Below are positions 1 through 6,612 of a stretch of DNA of 7,161 nucleotides, piece after piece. The position numbers and the translations under genes were made by a program. The notes under the pieces were generated by a model. It was not told the origin of the DNA and searched no databases. It worked only from the letters and a program-made list of their open reading frames with translations. Origin of the DNA: an uncultured Pseudomonadota bacterium (GTDB taxonomy: Bacteria; Pseudomonadota; Gammaproteobacteria; Burkholderiales; Usitatibacteraceae); assembly GCA_946885905.1 (NCBI GenBank), contig CAMPHL010000129.1, positions 1 to 7,161 on the forward strand, in the 5' to 3' direction. Position 1 is the stretch's first letter. Each line of letters starts with the position of its first letter.

Positions 1-1
1 G

Positions 2-400
2 ATTGTCGCCCTGGACTTTGACGGAAGCAAGAGCCTGCGCATCGTCCCGATGCCCGCGGACACCAACGCGCACGGAACGATCTTCGGCGGCTGGGTGATG
101 TCGCAGGTCGACATCGCGGGGAGCATTCCCGCCTGGGAGCGCGCGCAAGGGCCGGTGGTGACTGTCGCGGTGAATTCCTTCGTCTTCAAGGAGCCCGTCT
201 ACGTGGGCGACCTCGTGAGCTTCTACGCGCGCGTGATCAAGGTGGGGCGCACCTCGATCACCGTGGACGTCGAGGTGTTCGCCCAGCGCAAGCGTGAGGG
301 ACGCGCGGCGCTGAAGGTCACCGAGGCGCAGCTCACCTACGTCGCGGTGGACGAGCGGCGCCAGCCGCGGCCGGTGCCCGGCGGCGTAGTGAGCACCTGA
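2..400 (+). CDS. yciA: Acyl-CoA thioesterase, YciA-type hotdog fold (5' end outside window)
   Basis: Hydrolyses acyl-CoA to free acid and CoA in the cytoplasm; YciA-family enzymes accept a broad range of acyl chains. The frame is open from position 2 and shows 132 residues. Visible residues 17-37 carry the family signature MPADTN..G.IFGGW.MSQ.D; the final Asp (D37, codon 110-112) matches the catalytic acid of YciA/HI0827. Later hallmarks are VVTVAV, the VGDLVSFYARV segment and the C-terminal KVTEAQLTYVAVD strand. The ATG at 50 is not the likely start: it begins the conserved MPADTN motif, and homologues have about 15-18 residues before it, so only a few codons should be missing upstream. The stop is TGA 398-400. 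It lies 245 bp upstream of the beta-oxidation cluster on the same strand, but the operator and probable promoter in between suggest a separate transcript. Family assignment is firm; substrate range is not known. Confidence 0.9.
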   Translation: MVALDFDGSKSLRIVPMPADTNAHGTIFGGWVMSQVDIAGSIPAWERAQGPVVTVAVNSFVFKEPVYVGDLVSFYARVIKVGRTSITVDVEVFAQRKREGRAALKVTEAQLTYVAVDERRQPRPVPGGVVST

Positions 401-541
401 GGCACGACGGCGCTCGAGCGCTTCGACATCGGCGACGACGAGAACCGCAAGGCTGTCGTCAAGGTGGGTCCGGCCAGGGAGCGTCACCGTTCGCTGACGC
501 CGACTGCTCGCGCCGAGGTTCCTGTAGGCCCCCCGATGGGG

Positions 542-571
542 TTGGGGTAATATTCAAACGCCCGTTTGAAT
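542..571 (+). promoter_or_regulatory. Possible sigma-70 promoter overlapping the operator
   Basis: A weak match: TTGGGG at 542-547 as a -35 element and TTGAAT at 566-571 as a -10 element, 18 bp apart. The palindrome 552-571 would then cover the spacer and the -10, a normal arrangement for a repressor. An alternative -10, TAATAT at 548-553, lacks a good -35. Neither is close to consensus, so the exact start of transcription is open. Confidence 0.3.
552..571. promoter_or_regulatory. Putative PsrA/FadP-like (TetR family) operator upstream of the beta-oxidation cluster
   Basis: A perfect inverted repeat: ATTCAAACG, 2-bp spacer CC, CGTTTGAAT. It contains CAAAC-N4-GTTTG, which fits the published PsrA consensus (G/C)AAAC-N2-4-GTTT(G/C). 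PsrA and related TetR-type repressors of fatty-acid degradation release DNA on binding long-chain acyl ligands. The site lies 74 bp before the start codon at 646, in a locally AT-richer stretch. The palindrome is read directly; the regulator is inferred from the motif and from the downstream gene functions. No regulator gene is in the window. Confidence 0.7.
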
Positions 572-645
572 CATCCCCGGACGCGTCAGCCTCTCGCCGC
601 CGTAGCCGCGGCAGGCCCCCCGCGTCCCCGCACCTGGAGGCTGAA

Positions 646-3126
646 ATGTCCGGCGACACCACCAATACCCTCGACGCGGCGGTCCAGTACGCGCAGGCCA
701 CGCGCCGCGCCCAGCAGATGGGCGTGCGTCCCGAGCTGCGCGACGACCTCATCGGGGGGCGGCTCCTGGTCCGCAAGGCGGCCGTGCTCGGCGCCGGCGT
801 CATGGGCGCGCAGATCGCCGCGCACCTCGCCAACGCCAACGTGAAGCCGATCCTCTTCGACCTACCCGCGAAGGAAGGCAAGGACAAGTCGGCGATCGCG
901 CGCAAGGCGATCGAGGCGCTCGGCAAGCTCGAGCCCAGCCCGCTCGCCACGAAATCGGCCCTCGCGCAGATCACGCCCGCGAACTATGACGAGCACCTGA
1001 ACCTGCTCACCGAGTGCGACCTGGTGATCGAGGCGATCAGCGAGCGCATGGACTGGAAGAAGGACCTGTTCGACAAGGTGGCGCCGCACATCGCAGCGCA
1101 CGCGATCTTCGCCTCGAACACCTCCGGCCTTTCCATCACCGGGCTTGCGCAGACGCTCGCACCCGTCCTGCGCAAGCGCTTCTGCGGCATCCACTTCTTC
1201 AACCCGCCGCGCTACATGCGGCTGGTGGAGCTCATCCCCACGGCCGAGACCGACGGCCACGTGATGGACGAGCTCGAGGCCTTCCTCACGACCACCCTCG
1301 GCAAGGGCGTGATCCGCGCCAAGGACACGCCCAACTTCGTGGCCAACCGCGTGGGCGTGTTCTCGATGCTCGCGACGATGCACCACACGCTGCGCCTGAA
1401 CCTGGGCTTCGACGAGGTCGACGCGCTCACCGGGCCGGCGATCGGCCGCGCCAAGAGCGCCACCTACCGCACCGCCGACGTGGTGGGGCTGGACACCATG
1501 GCGCACGTCATCAAGACGATGCACGACACGCTGCCCGAGGATCCGTGGCACAAGTATTACCAGGCGCCCGAATGGCTTTCGGCGCTGGTGGCCAAGGGGG
1601 CGCTCGGGCAAAAGACCAAGGCCGGCGTCTTCACCAAGAAGGGCAAGGACATCCTCGTGCTCGACCTGGCGAAGCAGGACTACCGCCCGAGCGAAGGCGC
1701 GGTCGCCGAGGAGGTCCAGTCGATCCTCAAGCAGAAGGACCCGGTGATGCGGCTGGCGAAACTGCGCACGTCGCCCCACCCGCAGGCGCAGTTCCTCTGG
1801 TCGATCTATCGGGACCTCTTCCACTACTGCGCCTACCACCTCGAATCGATCGCGCACAACGCGCGCGACGTGGACTTCGCCATCCGCTGGGGCTTCGGCT
1901 GGCAGCGCGGGCCCTTCGAGATCTGGCAGGCCGCCGGCTGGCAGCAGGTCGCCAAGTGGATCCAGGAAGACATCAACGACGGCCACGCGATGAGCCGCAT
2001 CCCGCTCCCGGAATGGGCACGCGCGACCGAGCGCGAGGGCGTGCACTTTCGCGAGGGCTCCTTCTCCGCGGCGACGGGAGGGCTCGAGGCGCGTTCGGAT
2101 CTCCCGTTCTACCGGCGCCAGCTCTTCCCCGAGCAGGTCATCGGCGAGGCGCCGCCGGATCCCGGCGTCACCGTCTTCGAGGACGAGGGCGTGCGCATGT
2201 GGCACCAGGGCGACGGCATCGCCATCGTTTCCTTCAAGAGCAAGATGCACGCGCTCGGCACGGAGGTGCTGCTGGGCCTGAATCGCGCGATCGACGAGGC
2301 CGAGCGCAATTTCGATGCCCTGGTGATCTGGCACCAGGCGCCCTTCGCGGTGGGCGCCAACCTCAAGGCCGCGATCGAGTCGCTCAAGGCGGGGAAGTTC
2401 GACGAATTCGAGTCGATGGTGGCGCTCTTCCAGCAGACCTCGCAGCGGCTCAAGTACTCGCTCGTGCCGACTGTCGCCGCGGTAGAGGGCATGGCCCTCG
2501 GCGGCGGCTGCGAGTTCGTGATGCACTCGCAGCGCGTGGTCGCCGCGCTCGAGAGCTACATCGGGCTGGTCGAAGCGGGCGTGGGGCTGCTGCCCGCCGG
2601 CGGCGGACTCAAGGAATTCGCCGAACGCGTGAACGCCTGGGCCAAGGGCGGCGATCCGTTTCCCGAGATGCAGCGCGTGTTCCGCCAGATCGCCATGGGC
2701 GAGGTGTCGAAGAGCGCCGAGGATGCGCGCGAGCGCGGCTTCCTCGAGGCGGCGGATGTCGTGGTCTTCCACCCGTCCGAGCTGCTCTACGTCGCCAAGC
2801 AGCAGGCCCGCGCCATGGCCGAATCGGGCGTGCGGCCGGTTCTTCCGCCTGCGCAGATACCGGTGCTCGGCGACACCGGCATCGCCACGCTCAAGATGAT
2901 GCTGGTCAACATGAAGGAGGGCGGCTTTATCTCGGAGCACGACTACGACATCGCTTCGCGCATCGCCACGGTGCTGTGCGGCGGCGAGGTCGAGCCCGGC
3001 AGCATGGTGGACGAGAAGTGGCTGCTGGACCTCGAGCGCCGGCACTTCGTGGAGCTCGCGAAGACGCCGAAGACGCAGGAGCGCATCGAGCACATGCTCA
3101 AGGCCGGCAAGCCGCTCAGGACCTAG
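646..3126 (+). CDS. fadN: Bifunctional 3-hydroxyacyl-CoA dehydrogenase / enoyl-CoA hydratase, FadN-type domain order
   Basis: Catalyses hydration of trans-2-enoyl-CoA and NAD-dependent oxidation of the resulting 3-hydroxyacyl-CoA, steps two and three of beta-oxidation. It has 826 residues. The dehydrogenase comes first: Rossmann loop GAGVMG at 49-54, the NTS serine S160, catalytic pair H183 (GIHFFNPP) and E195 (VELIP), and N234 in PNFVANR. A first 3HCDH C-terminal domain spans about 228-330 and a second about 380-440. The crotonase domain spans about 505-705: oxyanion-hole segment FAVGANLK (567-574), then GGGCE with E623 and LVEAG with E643, so both hydratase glutamates are present. This order is the reverse of E. 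coli FadB and resembles Bacillus FadN. The start at ATG 646 is supported by GGAGG at 636-640, 5 nt upstream. It is first in a four-gene cluster, behind the PsrA-like operator. Function is firm; the symbol is by analogy, and annotators may also call it fadB. Confidence 0.93.
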   Translation: MSGDTTNTLDAAVQYAQATRRAQQMGVRPELRDDLIGGRLLVRKAAVLGAGVMGAQIAAHLANANVKPILFDLPAKEGKDKSAIARKAIEALGKLEPSPLATKSALAQITPANYDEHLNLLTECDLVIEAISERMDWKKDLFDKVAPHIAAHAIFASNTSGLSITGLAQTLAPVLRKRFCGIHFFNPPRYMRLVELIPTAETDGHVMDELEAFLTTTLGKGVIRAKDTPNFVANRVGVFSMLATMHHTLRLNLGFDEVDALTGPAIGRAKSATYRTADVVGLDTMAHVIKTMHDTLPEDPWHKYYQAPEWLSALVAKGALGQKTKAGVFTKKGKDILVLDLAKQDYRPSEGAVAEEVQSILKQKDPVMRLAKLRTSPHPQAQFLWSIYRDLFHYCAYHLESIAHNARDVDFAIRWGFGWQRGPFEIWQAAGWQQVAKWIQEDINDGHAMSRIPLPEWARATEREGVHFREGSFSAATGGLEARSDLPFYRRQLFPEQVIGEAPPDPGVTVFEDEGVRMWHQGDGIAIVSFKSKMHALGTEVLLGLNRAIDEAERNFDALVIWHQAPFAVGANLKAAIESLKAGKFDEFESMVALFQQTSQRLKYSLVPTVAAVEGMALGGGCEFVMHSQRVVAALESYIGLVEAGVGLLPAGGGLKEFAERVNAWAKGGDPFPEMQRVFRQIAMGEVSKSAEDARERGFLEAADVVVFHPSELLYVAKQQARAMAESGVRPVLPPAQIPVLGDTGIATLKMMLVNMKEGGFISEHDYDIASRIATVLCGGEVEPGSMVDEKWLLDLERRHFVELAKTPKTQERIEHMLKAGKPLRT
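3118..3121 (+). promoter_or_regulatory. Ribosome binding site supporting a TTG start
   Basis: AGGA lies within the last codons of the upstream gene, 6 nt before TTG 3128. No ATG or GTG exists in frame between here and the first membrane helix, so this site decides the start of the first DUF3592 gene. Ribosomes ending at TAG 3124-3126 would be next to it, which favours translational coupling. Confidence 0.55.
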
Positions 3127-3127
3127 C

Positions 3128-3880
3128 TTGTACCTCGGCCGCAAGCTGAGGGAACGCATCCGCGCCGCCTTCGGCGCGGTGCTCTTCTTCGCGCTTTTCG
3201 GCGGGATGGGCGGCGCGGGCATGTGGGTGACGGGCGAATCGATCTACCAGGGCTTGCGCGCGCGCGATTGGGTGCCGGTGGAGGCGAACATCACGCACGT
3301 GGACACGGGCACCGCGACCTTCGCGTACTACTGGCAGGAGAAGCGCTACGTCTCCGATCGGGTGGGCACGTTCAAGCCGGGCGGCAGCACCGACCTCGAC
3401 GACTGGGAGGACCGCATGGATCGGTTGCTCTCCGAGGCGGTGGAGCAGAAGAAGCCGGTCACGGCCTATGTGAACCCGAAGGACCCGGCCGAAGCCATCC
3501 TCGATCGGGAGATCCGCTGGAAGTTCGTGATGGTGATCATGGGCGTCTCGTTCGCCGCCTTCATGGGAGGGCTCGTCGCCTTCGTGCTGATCGGCCGCAA
3601 CGCGATCGGATGGCGCCAGCGCGGCGGCGGCGTTCCGCTGTTGAAGCCGCGCGCCCGCGAGGCGCTTACGCAGTGGGTCGTGGCCCTGGTCTGGAACGGC
3701 TTCTGCCTGCCGCTGGCGATATTCGTGATCCCCGACCTGTGGGCGAAGGCGGAATGGTTTCCCGTCATCCTCCTGGGGATCTTCACCCTGGTGGGCCTGC
3801 TCATCGCCTACGGCGCGCTGCTCACGACGGTGTCGGTGTTTCGGGACGGCAGCCCCTTCAATGCGAGGACCGCATCATGA
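3128..3880 (+). CDS. DUF3592-type inner-membrane protein, short paralogue (4 TM)
   Basis: A 250-residue integral membrane protein of unknown function. Hydrophobic segments lie at about 13-37, 131-155, 181-203 and 209-233. Between the first two is a soluble domain of about 90 residues with the DUF3592 pattern: W48-V-P-V-E-A near its start and a YVNPKDPAEAIL segment at 114-125 near its end. The basic N-terminus (RKLRERIR) suggests N-in topology with this domain in the periplasm. The start is TTG, chosen because it has an AGGA site and the only later in-frame candidates cut into the first helix. It begins 1 nt after the upstream stop, and its TGA overlaps the next start as ATGA. It aligns along its whole length with residues 1-233 or so of the next protein, so the two look like a tandem duplication. 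Family assignment is by pattern recognition; no reaction can be assigned. Confidence 0.82.
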   Translation: MYLGRKLRERIRAAFGAVLFFALFGGMGGAGMWVTGESIYQGLRARDWVPVEANITHVDTGTATFAYYWQEKRYVSDRVGTFKPGGSTDLDDWEDRMDRLLSEAVEQKKPVTAYVNPKDPAEAILDREIRWKFVMVIMGVSFAAFMGGLVAFVLIGRNAIGWRQRGGGVPLLKPRAREALTQWVVALVWNGFCLPLAIFVIPDLWAKAEWFPVILLGIFTLVGLLIAYGALLTTVSVFRDGSPFNARTAS

Positions 3881-5274
3881 GCGATATCCGCAGCCTCAAG
3901 GGCAAGACCGGCGCCATCCTGGTGGCGCTGATCTTCATGGTTTGCTTCGGGGGCGTGGGCGCCTTCACCGGCTGGGTCGTGGGCGGCACGCTCTGGGCAG
4001 CCTGGGAGGCGAGCGGCTGGACCAAGGTGCCCGCCGAGGTGCTGGAGTACGACGGCGCAAGCAGCGTCCGGTACCGCTACGAGTTCAACGACCGGATGTT
4101 CCTGGGACAGCGCATGGGCGTTGCCGTGATCGACTCGGACGATGGGCACCCGGAAGCGGCCCGGCGGATCCAGCAGGCGATGAACGACAAGACGCCGCTC
4201 GAGATCCTGGTCGATCCCGACGATCCGTCGCGCAGCGTCGTGGACACCGCCATCAACTGGACGATGATGGTCGGCTTCCTGCCTTTCGCGCTGGGATTCG
4301 GCGCAGTGGGACTGGGCGCGCTGGGCGTCGTGGTGAGCCTCATGATCCCGAAGCGGGCCGGAGACGACGAGGAGGACGAAGCCATCTCCTCGGACGCGGC
4401 CAGCGGCTTCATCGGCCTTGCGGCCTTCACCTTCCTCTGGAACGCGCTCGCCTTTCCCATCGGCGCCGTGGTGGTCATGGAGGCGATGCGCAACGGCGAA
4501 TGGATGATGTTCTTCGTGCTCATCTTCCCGCTGATCGGCCTGCTGTTGATCTGGGGCACGATCAACTCCGGGATCACCTGGATCCGCCGCGGAGGGGCGA
4601 AGCTGCACCCGCAGCACCTGCCCCCGCGCCTGGGCGCGGGCTTCTCCGGCCACGTTTCCTTCGCCCGCGGCGTCGAGGCGGGCGACGCTTTCAGGGCCCA
4701 GCTCGCCTGCACCAGCAGCGGCTCCAGGAACCAGGGAACCATCACGCACTGGAAAGGCGAACGGCAGGTCCGCGTGACCGACGTCGGCGGCAACCGCCGG
4801 GCGAGCTTCCGTTTCGATCCTCCGGACCGCATCGAAGGCTTCGAGCGCGACGCGGTCACGCAGTGGCAGCTGGACCTCTTTCCCGAGGGCAAGCAGGCCG
4901 CCGCATTCAGCTTCCCCTTCAAGATGCAGCCCCCGGCGGGCGTCGAGCACCTGCCCGAGGAAGAGCTGGACGAGCCGCACGCCGCGGAGGTGCTCGACGA
5001 CGAGGAGCCCGTGCCCGTGGCGGCGGCGCCGGGCGCGGCGCTCAACCTCATCCTCGGCAAGGGAACGCTCGAGCAACGGATGGACAAGTTGCCCCCGGCC
5101 CAGCGCGAGCAGCTCGCCAAGCGGCTGGCCGGGATGACGCCCGAGCAGCGCAAGTCGCTCGAAAAGGCCGCGGCCTACGGGCCCATGGTCAAGAAGCTGG
5201 TCATCGCCGCCATCGTGCTGTTCTTCCTCGTCCAGATGGTCGGGGTCGTTTCCATGCTGTTCTTTTCGAACTGA
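3877..5274 (+). CDS. DUF3592-type membrane protein, long paralogue with C-terminal beta-sandwich-like domain (5 TM)
   Basis: A 465-residue membrane protein of unknown function. Predicted helices lie at about 11-37, 128-156, 177-203, 209-230 and 438-463. The loop at 38-127 is the DUF3592 domain (GWTKVPAEV near its start, LVDPDDPSRSVV near its end), probably periplasmic. A very acidic loop at 162-168 follows helix 2. Basic residues after helix 4 (IRRGGAK) place residues 231-437 in the cytoplasm. That part has a probable beta-sandwich at about 246-352, ending in a W-x-L-x-L ... F-x-F-P-F pattern typical of arrestin-like modules in some DUF3592 proteins. An acidic, proline/alanine-rich linker (about 359-388) and a PxQR-repeat helix region (405-433) follow. 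ATG 3877 has GAGGA at 3865-3869; longer versions of this frame run out of frame through the upstream gene and are not real. It overlaps the previous gene by 4 nt and ends 11 nt before the thiolase. The short paralogue lacks everything after helix 4. Confidence 0.83.
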   Translation: MSDIRSLKGKTGAILVALIFMVCFGGVGAFTGWVVGGTLWAAWEASGWTKVPAEVLEYDGASSVRYRYEFNDRMFLGQRMGVAVIDSDDGHPEAARRIQQAMNDKTPLEILVDPDDPSRSVVDTAINWTMMVGFLPFALGFGAVGLGALGVVVSLMIPKRAGDDEEDEAISSDAASGFIGLAAFTFLWNALAFPIGAVVVMEAMRNGEWMMFFVLIFPLIGLLLIWGTINSGITWIRRGGAKLHPQHLPPRLGAGFSGHVSFARGVEAGDAFRAQLACTSSGSRNQGTITHWKGERQVRVTDVGGNRRASFRFDPPDRIEGFERDAVTQWQLDLFPEGKQAAAFSFPFKMQPPAGVEHLPEEELDEPHAAEVLDDEEPVPVAAAPGAALNLILGKGTLEQRMDKLPPAQREQLAKRLAGMTPEQRKSLEKAAAYGPMVKKLVIAAIVLFFLVQMVGVVSMLFFSN

Positions 5275-5285
5275 AGGAGCTCCCC

Positions 5286-6488
5286 ATGAGCAAGCAGATC
5301 CAGGATGCCTACATCGTCGCGGCCGTGCGCACGCCGGTCGGCAAGGCCCCGCGTGGCATGTTCCGCAACGTGCGGCCCGACGACATGCTCGCCCACGTGC
5401 TCAAGGGCGCCTTGGCGCAGGTGCCGGGCCTCGATCCGCACGACATCGGCGACGTGATCGTCGGCTGCGCGATGCCGGAGGCCGAGCAGGGCATGAACGT
5501 GGCGCGCATCGGCGTGCTGCTGGCCGGACTGCCCGACACGGTGCCGGCGATGACCATCAACCGCTTCTGCTCCTCGGGCGTGCAGGCCGTGGCGCTCGCC
5601 GCCGACCGCATCCGCACCGGCGACGACGACGTGGTGATCGCCGCGGGCACCGAGTCGATGTCGATGGTGCCGATGATGGGCAACAAGATCGCGCTCAACG
5701 ACGCGGTGTTCGCCCACGACGAGAACGTCGCGATCGCCTATGGCATGGGCATCACGGCCGAGAACGTGGCCCGGCAGTGGAAGGTCTCGCGCGAGGACCA
5801 GGACGCCTTCGCGCTCGCGAGCCACCGGAAGGCCGCCAGGGCCATCGCCGCGGGCGCCTTCAAGGACGAGATCCTGCCGTACGAAGTCGATTCGGCCGCC
5901 CCGGACCTTGCCAGCGGCCAGGTCGTCCATCGCAAGAAGGTCGCCGACACCGACGAGGGACCGCGGCCGGATTCGACCCTGGAGGGGCTCGCGAAGCTCA
6001 AGACCGTCTTCGCGGCACGCGGCTCGGTCACCGCCGGCAACAGCTCGCAGATGTCCGATGGGGCCGCGGCCGTGATCCTCATGAGCGAGAAGGCATTGAA
6101 GAAATACAACGTGAAGCCGATCGCGCGCTTCGCCGGCTACGCGGTCGCGGGTGTGCCGCCGGAGATCATGGGCATCGGCCCGATCAAGGCGATCCCGAAG
6201 GCGTTGCAGCAGGCCGGGCTCAAGGCCGACGACATCGACTGGATCGAGCTGAACGAGGCCTTCGCCGCCCAGGCGCTCGCCGTGATCCGCGAGCTCGGCC
6301 TGAATCCCGAGAAGGTGAACCCCCAGGGCGGCGCCATTGCGCTCGGCCATCCGCTCGGGGCCACCGGGGCCATCCGCACCGCCACGCTCATGAGCGGCCT
6401 CGAGCGCACGGGCGGCAAGTACGGCATGGTCACGATGTGCATCGGCACCGGCATGGGAGCCGCCGGTTTATTCGAACGCATCGCCTGA
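5286..6488 (+). CDS. fadA: Acetyl-CoA C-acyltransferase (3-ketoacyl-CoA thiolase), FadA type
   Basis: Cleaves 3-ketoacyl-CoA with CoA to acetyl-CoA and a shortened acyl-CoA, the last step of each beta-oxidation cycle. It has 400 residues, normal for the family. The nucleophilic cysteine is C95 in NRFCSSG, the NEAFA motif starts at N323, H355 sits in GHPLGATG, and the second catalytic cysteine is C385 in CIGTGMG. NRFCSSG with VQAVA and the [11 protein letters not shown] segment favour degradative FadA-type thiolases over biosynthetic acetoacetyl-CoA thiolases. ATG 5286 is preceded by AAGGAG at 5274-5279, 6 nt away, with the site overlapping the upstream stop. It is the last gene of the cluster and the natural partner of the dehydrogenase/hydratase encoded at 646-3126, with which FadA-type thiolases commonly form a complex. 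All active-site residues are intact. Chain-length preference cannot be read from sequence. Confidence 0.95.
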   Translation: MSKQIQDAYIVAAVRTPVGKAPRGMFRNVRPDDMLAHVLKGALAQVPGLDPHDIGDVIVGCAMPEAEQGMNVARIGVLLAGLPDTVPAMTINRFCSSGVQAVALAADRIRTGDDDVVIAAGTESMSMVPMMGNKIALNDAVFAHDENVAIAYGMGITAENVARQWKVSREDQDAFALASHRKAARAIAAGAFKDEILPYEVDSAAPDLASGQVVHRKKVADTDEGPRPDSTLEGLAKLKTVFAARGSVTAGNSSQMSDGAAAVILMSEKALKKYNVKPIARFAGYAVAGVPPEIMGIGPIKAIPKALQQAGLKADDIDWIELNEAFAAQALAVIRELGLNPEKVNPQGGAIALGHPLGATGAIRTATLMSGLERTGGKYGMVTMCIGTGMGAAGLFERIA

Positions 6489-6491
6489 CCA

Positions 6492-6527
6492 TTTTCGTAC
6501 AGACCTTTTGTACAGTAATGGCACAAT
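6492..6527 (+). promoter_or_regulatory. Candidate promoter with direct repeat upstream of the DUF1302 gene
   Basis: This is the most AT-rich stretch between the thiolase stop and the next gene. TGGCACAAT at 6519-6527 resembles an extended -10 (TG-N-CACAAT, 4 of 6 to TATAAT); no good -35 lies 17 bp upstream. Just before it is a direct repeat: TTTTCGTACAG at 6492-6502 and TTTTGTACAG at 6506-6515, differing by one inserted C. The repeat may be an activator or repressor site. No clear terminator with a T-run separates it from the thiolase, so read-through from the beta-oxidation cluster is also possible. Confidence 0.35.
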
Positions 6528-6573
6528 ACGCCCGAGAAAACCGGCCTTCGCCGCCCCGCCCCTCCCAAGAGCC

Positions 6574-6612
6574 GGAGAACGTCCCCATGACCAGGAGAAA
6601 CGCCCGATGACA
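6574..6612 (+). repeat. Imperfect tandem duplication of a translation-initiation segment
   Basis: Positions 6574-6592 and 6594-6612 align at 14 of 19 bases with a 20-bp offset. Each copy holds GGAGAA and, 8 nt after GGAGA, an ATGAC. The second copy provides the start of the DUF1302 gene. The first opens a 7-codon frame that stops in the second. Confidence 0.5.
6587..6610 (+). other. Possible 7-codon leader ORF overlapping the DUF1302 start
   Basis: ATG 6587 opens the frame MTRRNAR, ending at TGA 6608-6610, which overlaps the DUF1302 start as ATGA. It has its own GGAGA at 6574-6578, 8 nt upstream. If translated, terminating ribosomes would be placed at the main start, giving translational coupling. 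Two adjacent arginine codons (AGG AGA), which are rare in GC-rich genomes and also form the Shine-Dalgarno of the main gene, could slow translation. It may equally be a by-product of the local duplication. Confidence 0.25.

Noticed and set aside
50..400. Thioesterase starting at ATG 50
   Set aside because: That methionine starts the conserved MPADTN motif; homologues have a strand before it, and the frame is open upstream to the window edge.
434..460. Terminator hairpin GACGAC...GTCGTC after the thioesterase
   Set aside because: A 6-bp stem with a 15-nt loop and no following T-run is too weak to call.
531..541. Hairpin CCCC-GAT-GGGG near the operator
   Set aside because: Only 4 bp with a 3-nt loop, expected by chance in GC-rich DNA, and with no T-run after it.
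1014..3149. A long + strand open frame (711 codons) overlapping the same gene in another frame
   Set aside because: It is rich in R, G, A and P with no recognisable motif, the usual shadow of GC-rich codon use.
862..3222. A long open frame of 786 codons on the - strand opposite the dehydrogenase/hydratase
   Set aside because: It mirrors a strongly supported gene with all catalytic residues. The translation is low-complexity (rich in L, R, H, E, V, A), as expected from the antisense of a GC-rich gene.
3808..5076. Open frames on the - strand opposite the DUF3592 genes (also 4077-5153) and the thiolase (5175-6350)
   Set aside because: They have no family motifs, and each overlaps fully with + strand genes that have good ribosome binding sites and recognisable domains.
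3223..5274. Long version of the second DUF3592 gene from 3223 (683 codons)
   Set aside because: Its first 218 codons overlap the first DUF3592 gene out of frame and are R/G-rich. ATG 3877 has a good ribosome binding site, and the protein then begins just before its first membrane helix.
6519..6533. Sigma-54 promoter suggested by TGGCAC
   Set aside because: The -12 element is missing: where GC should fall after GG-N10 the sequence reads CC.
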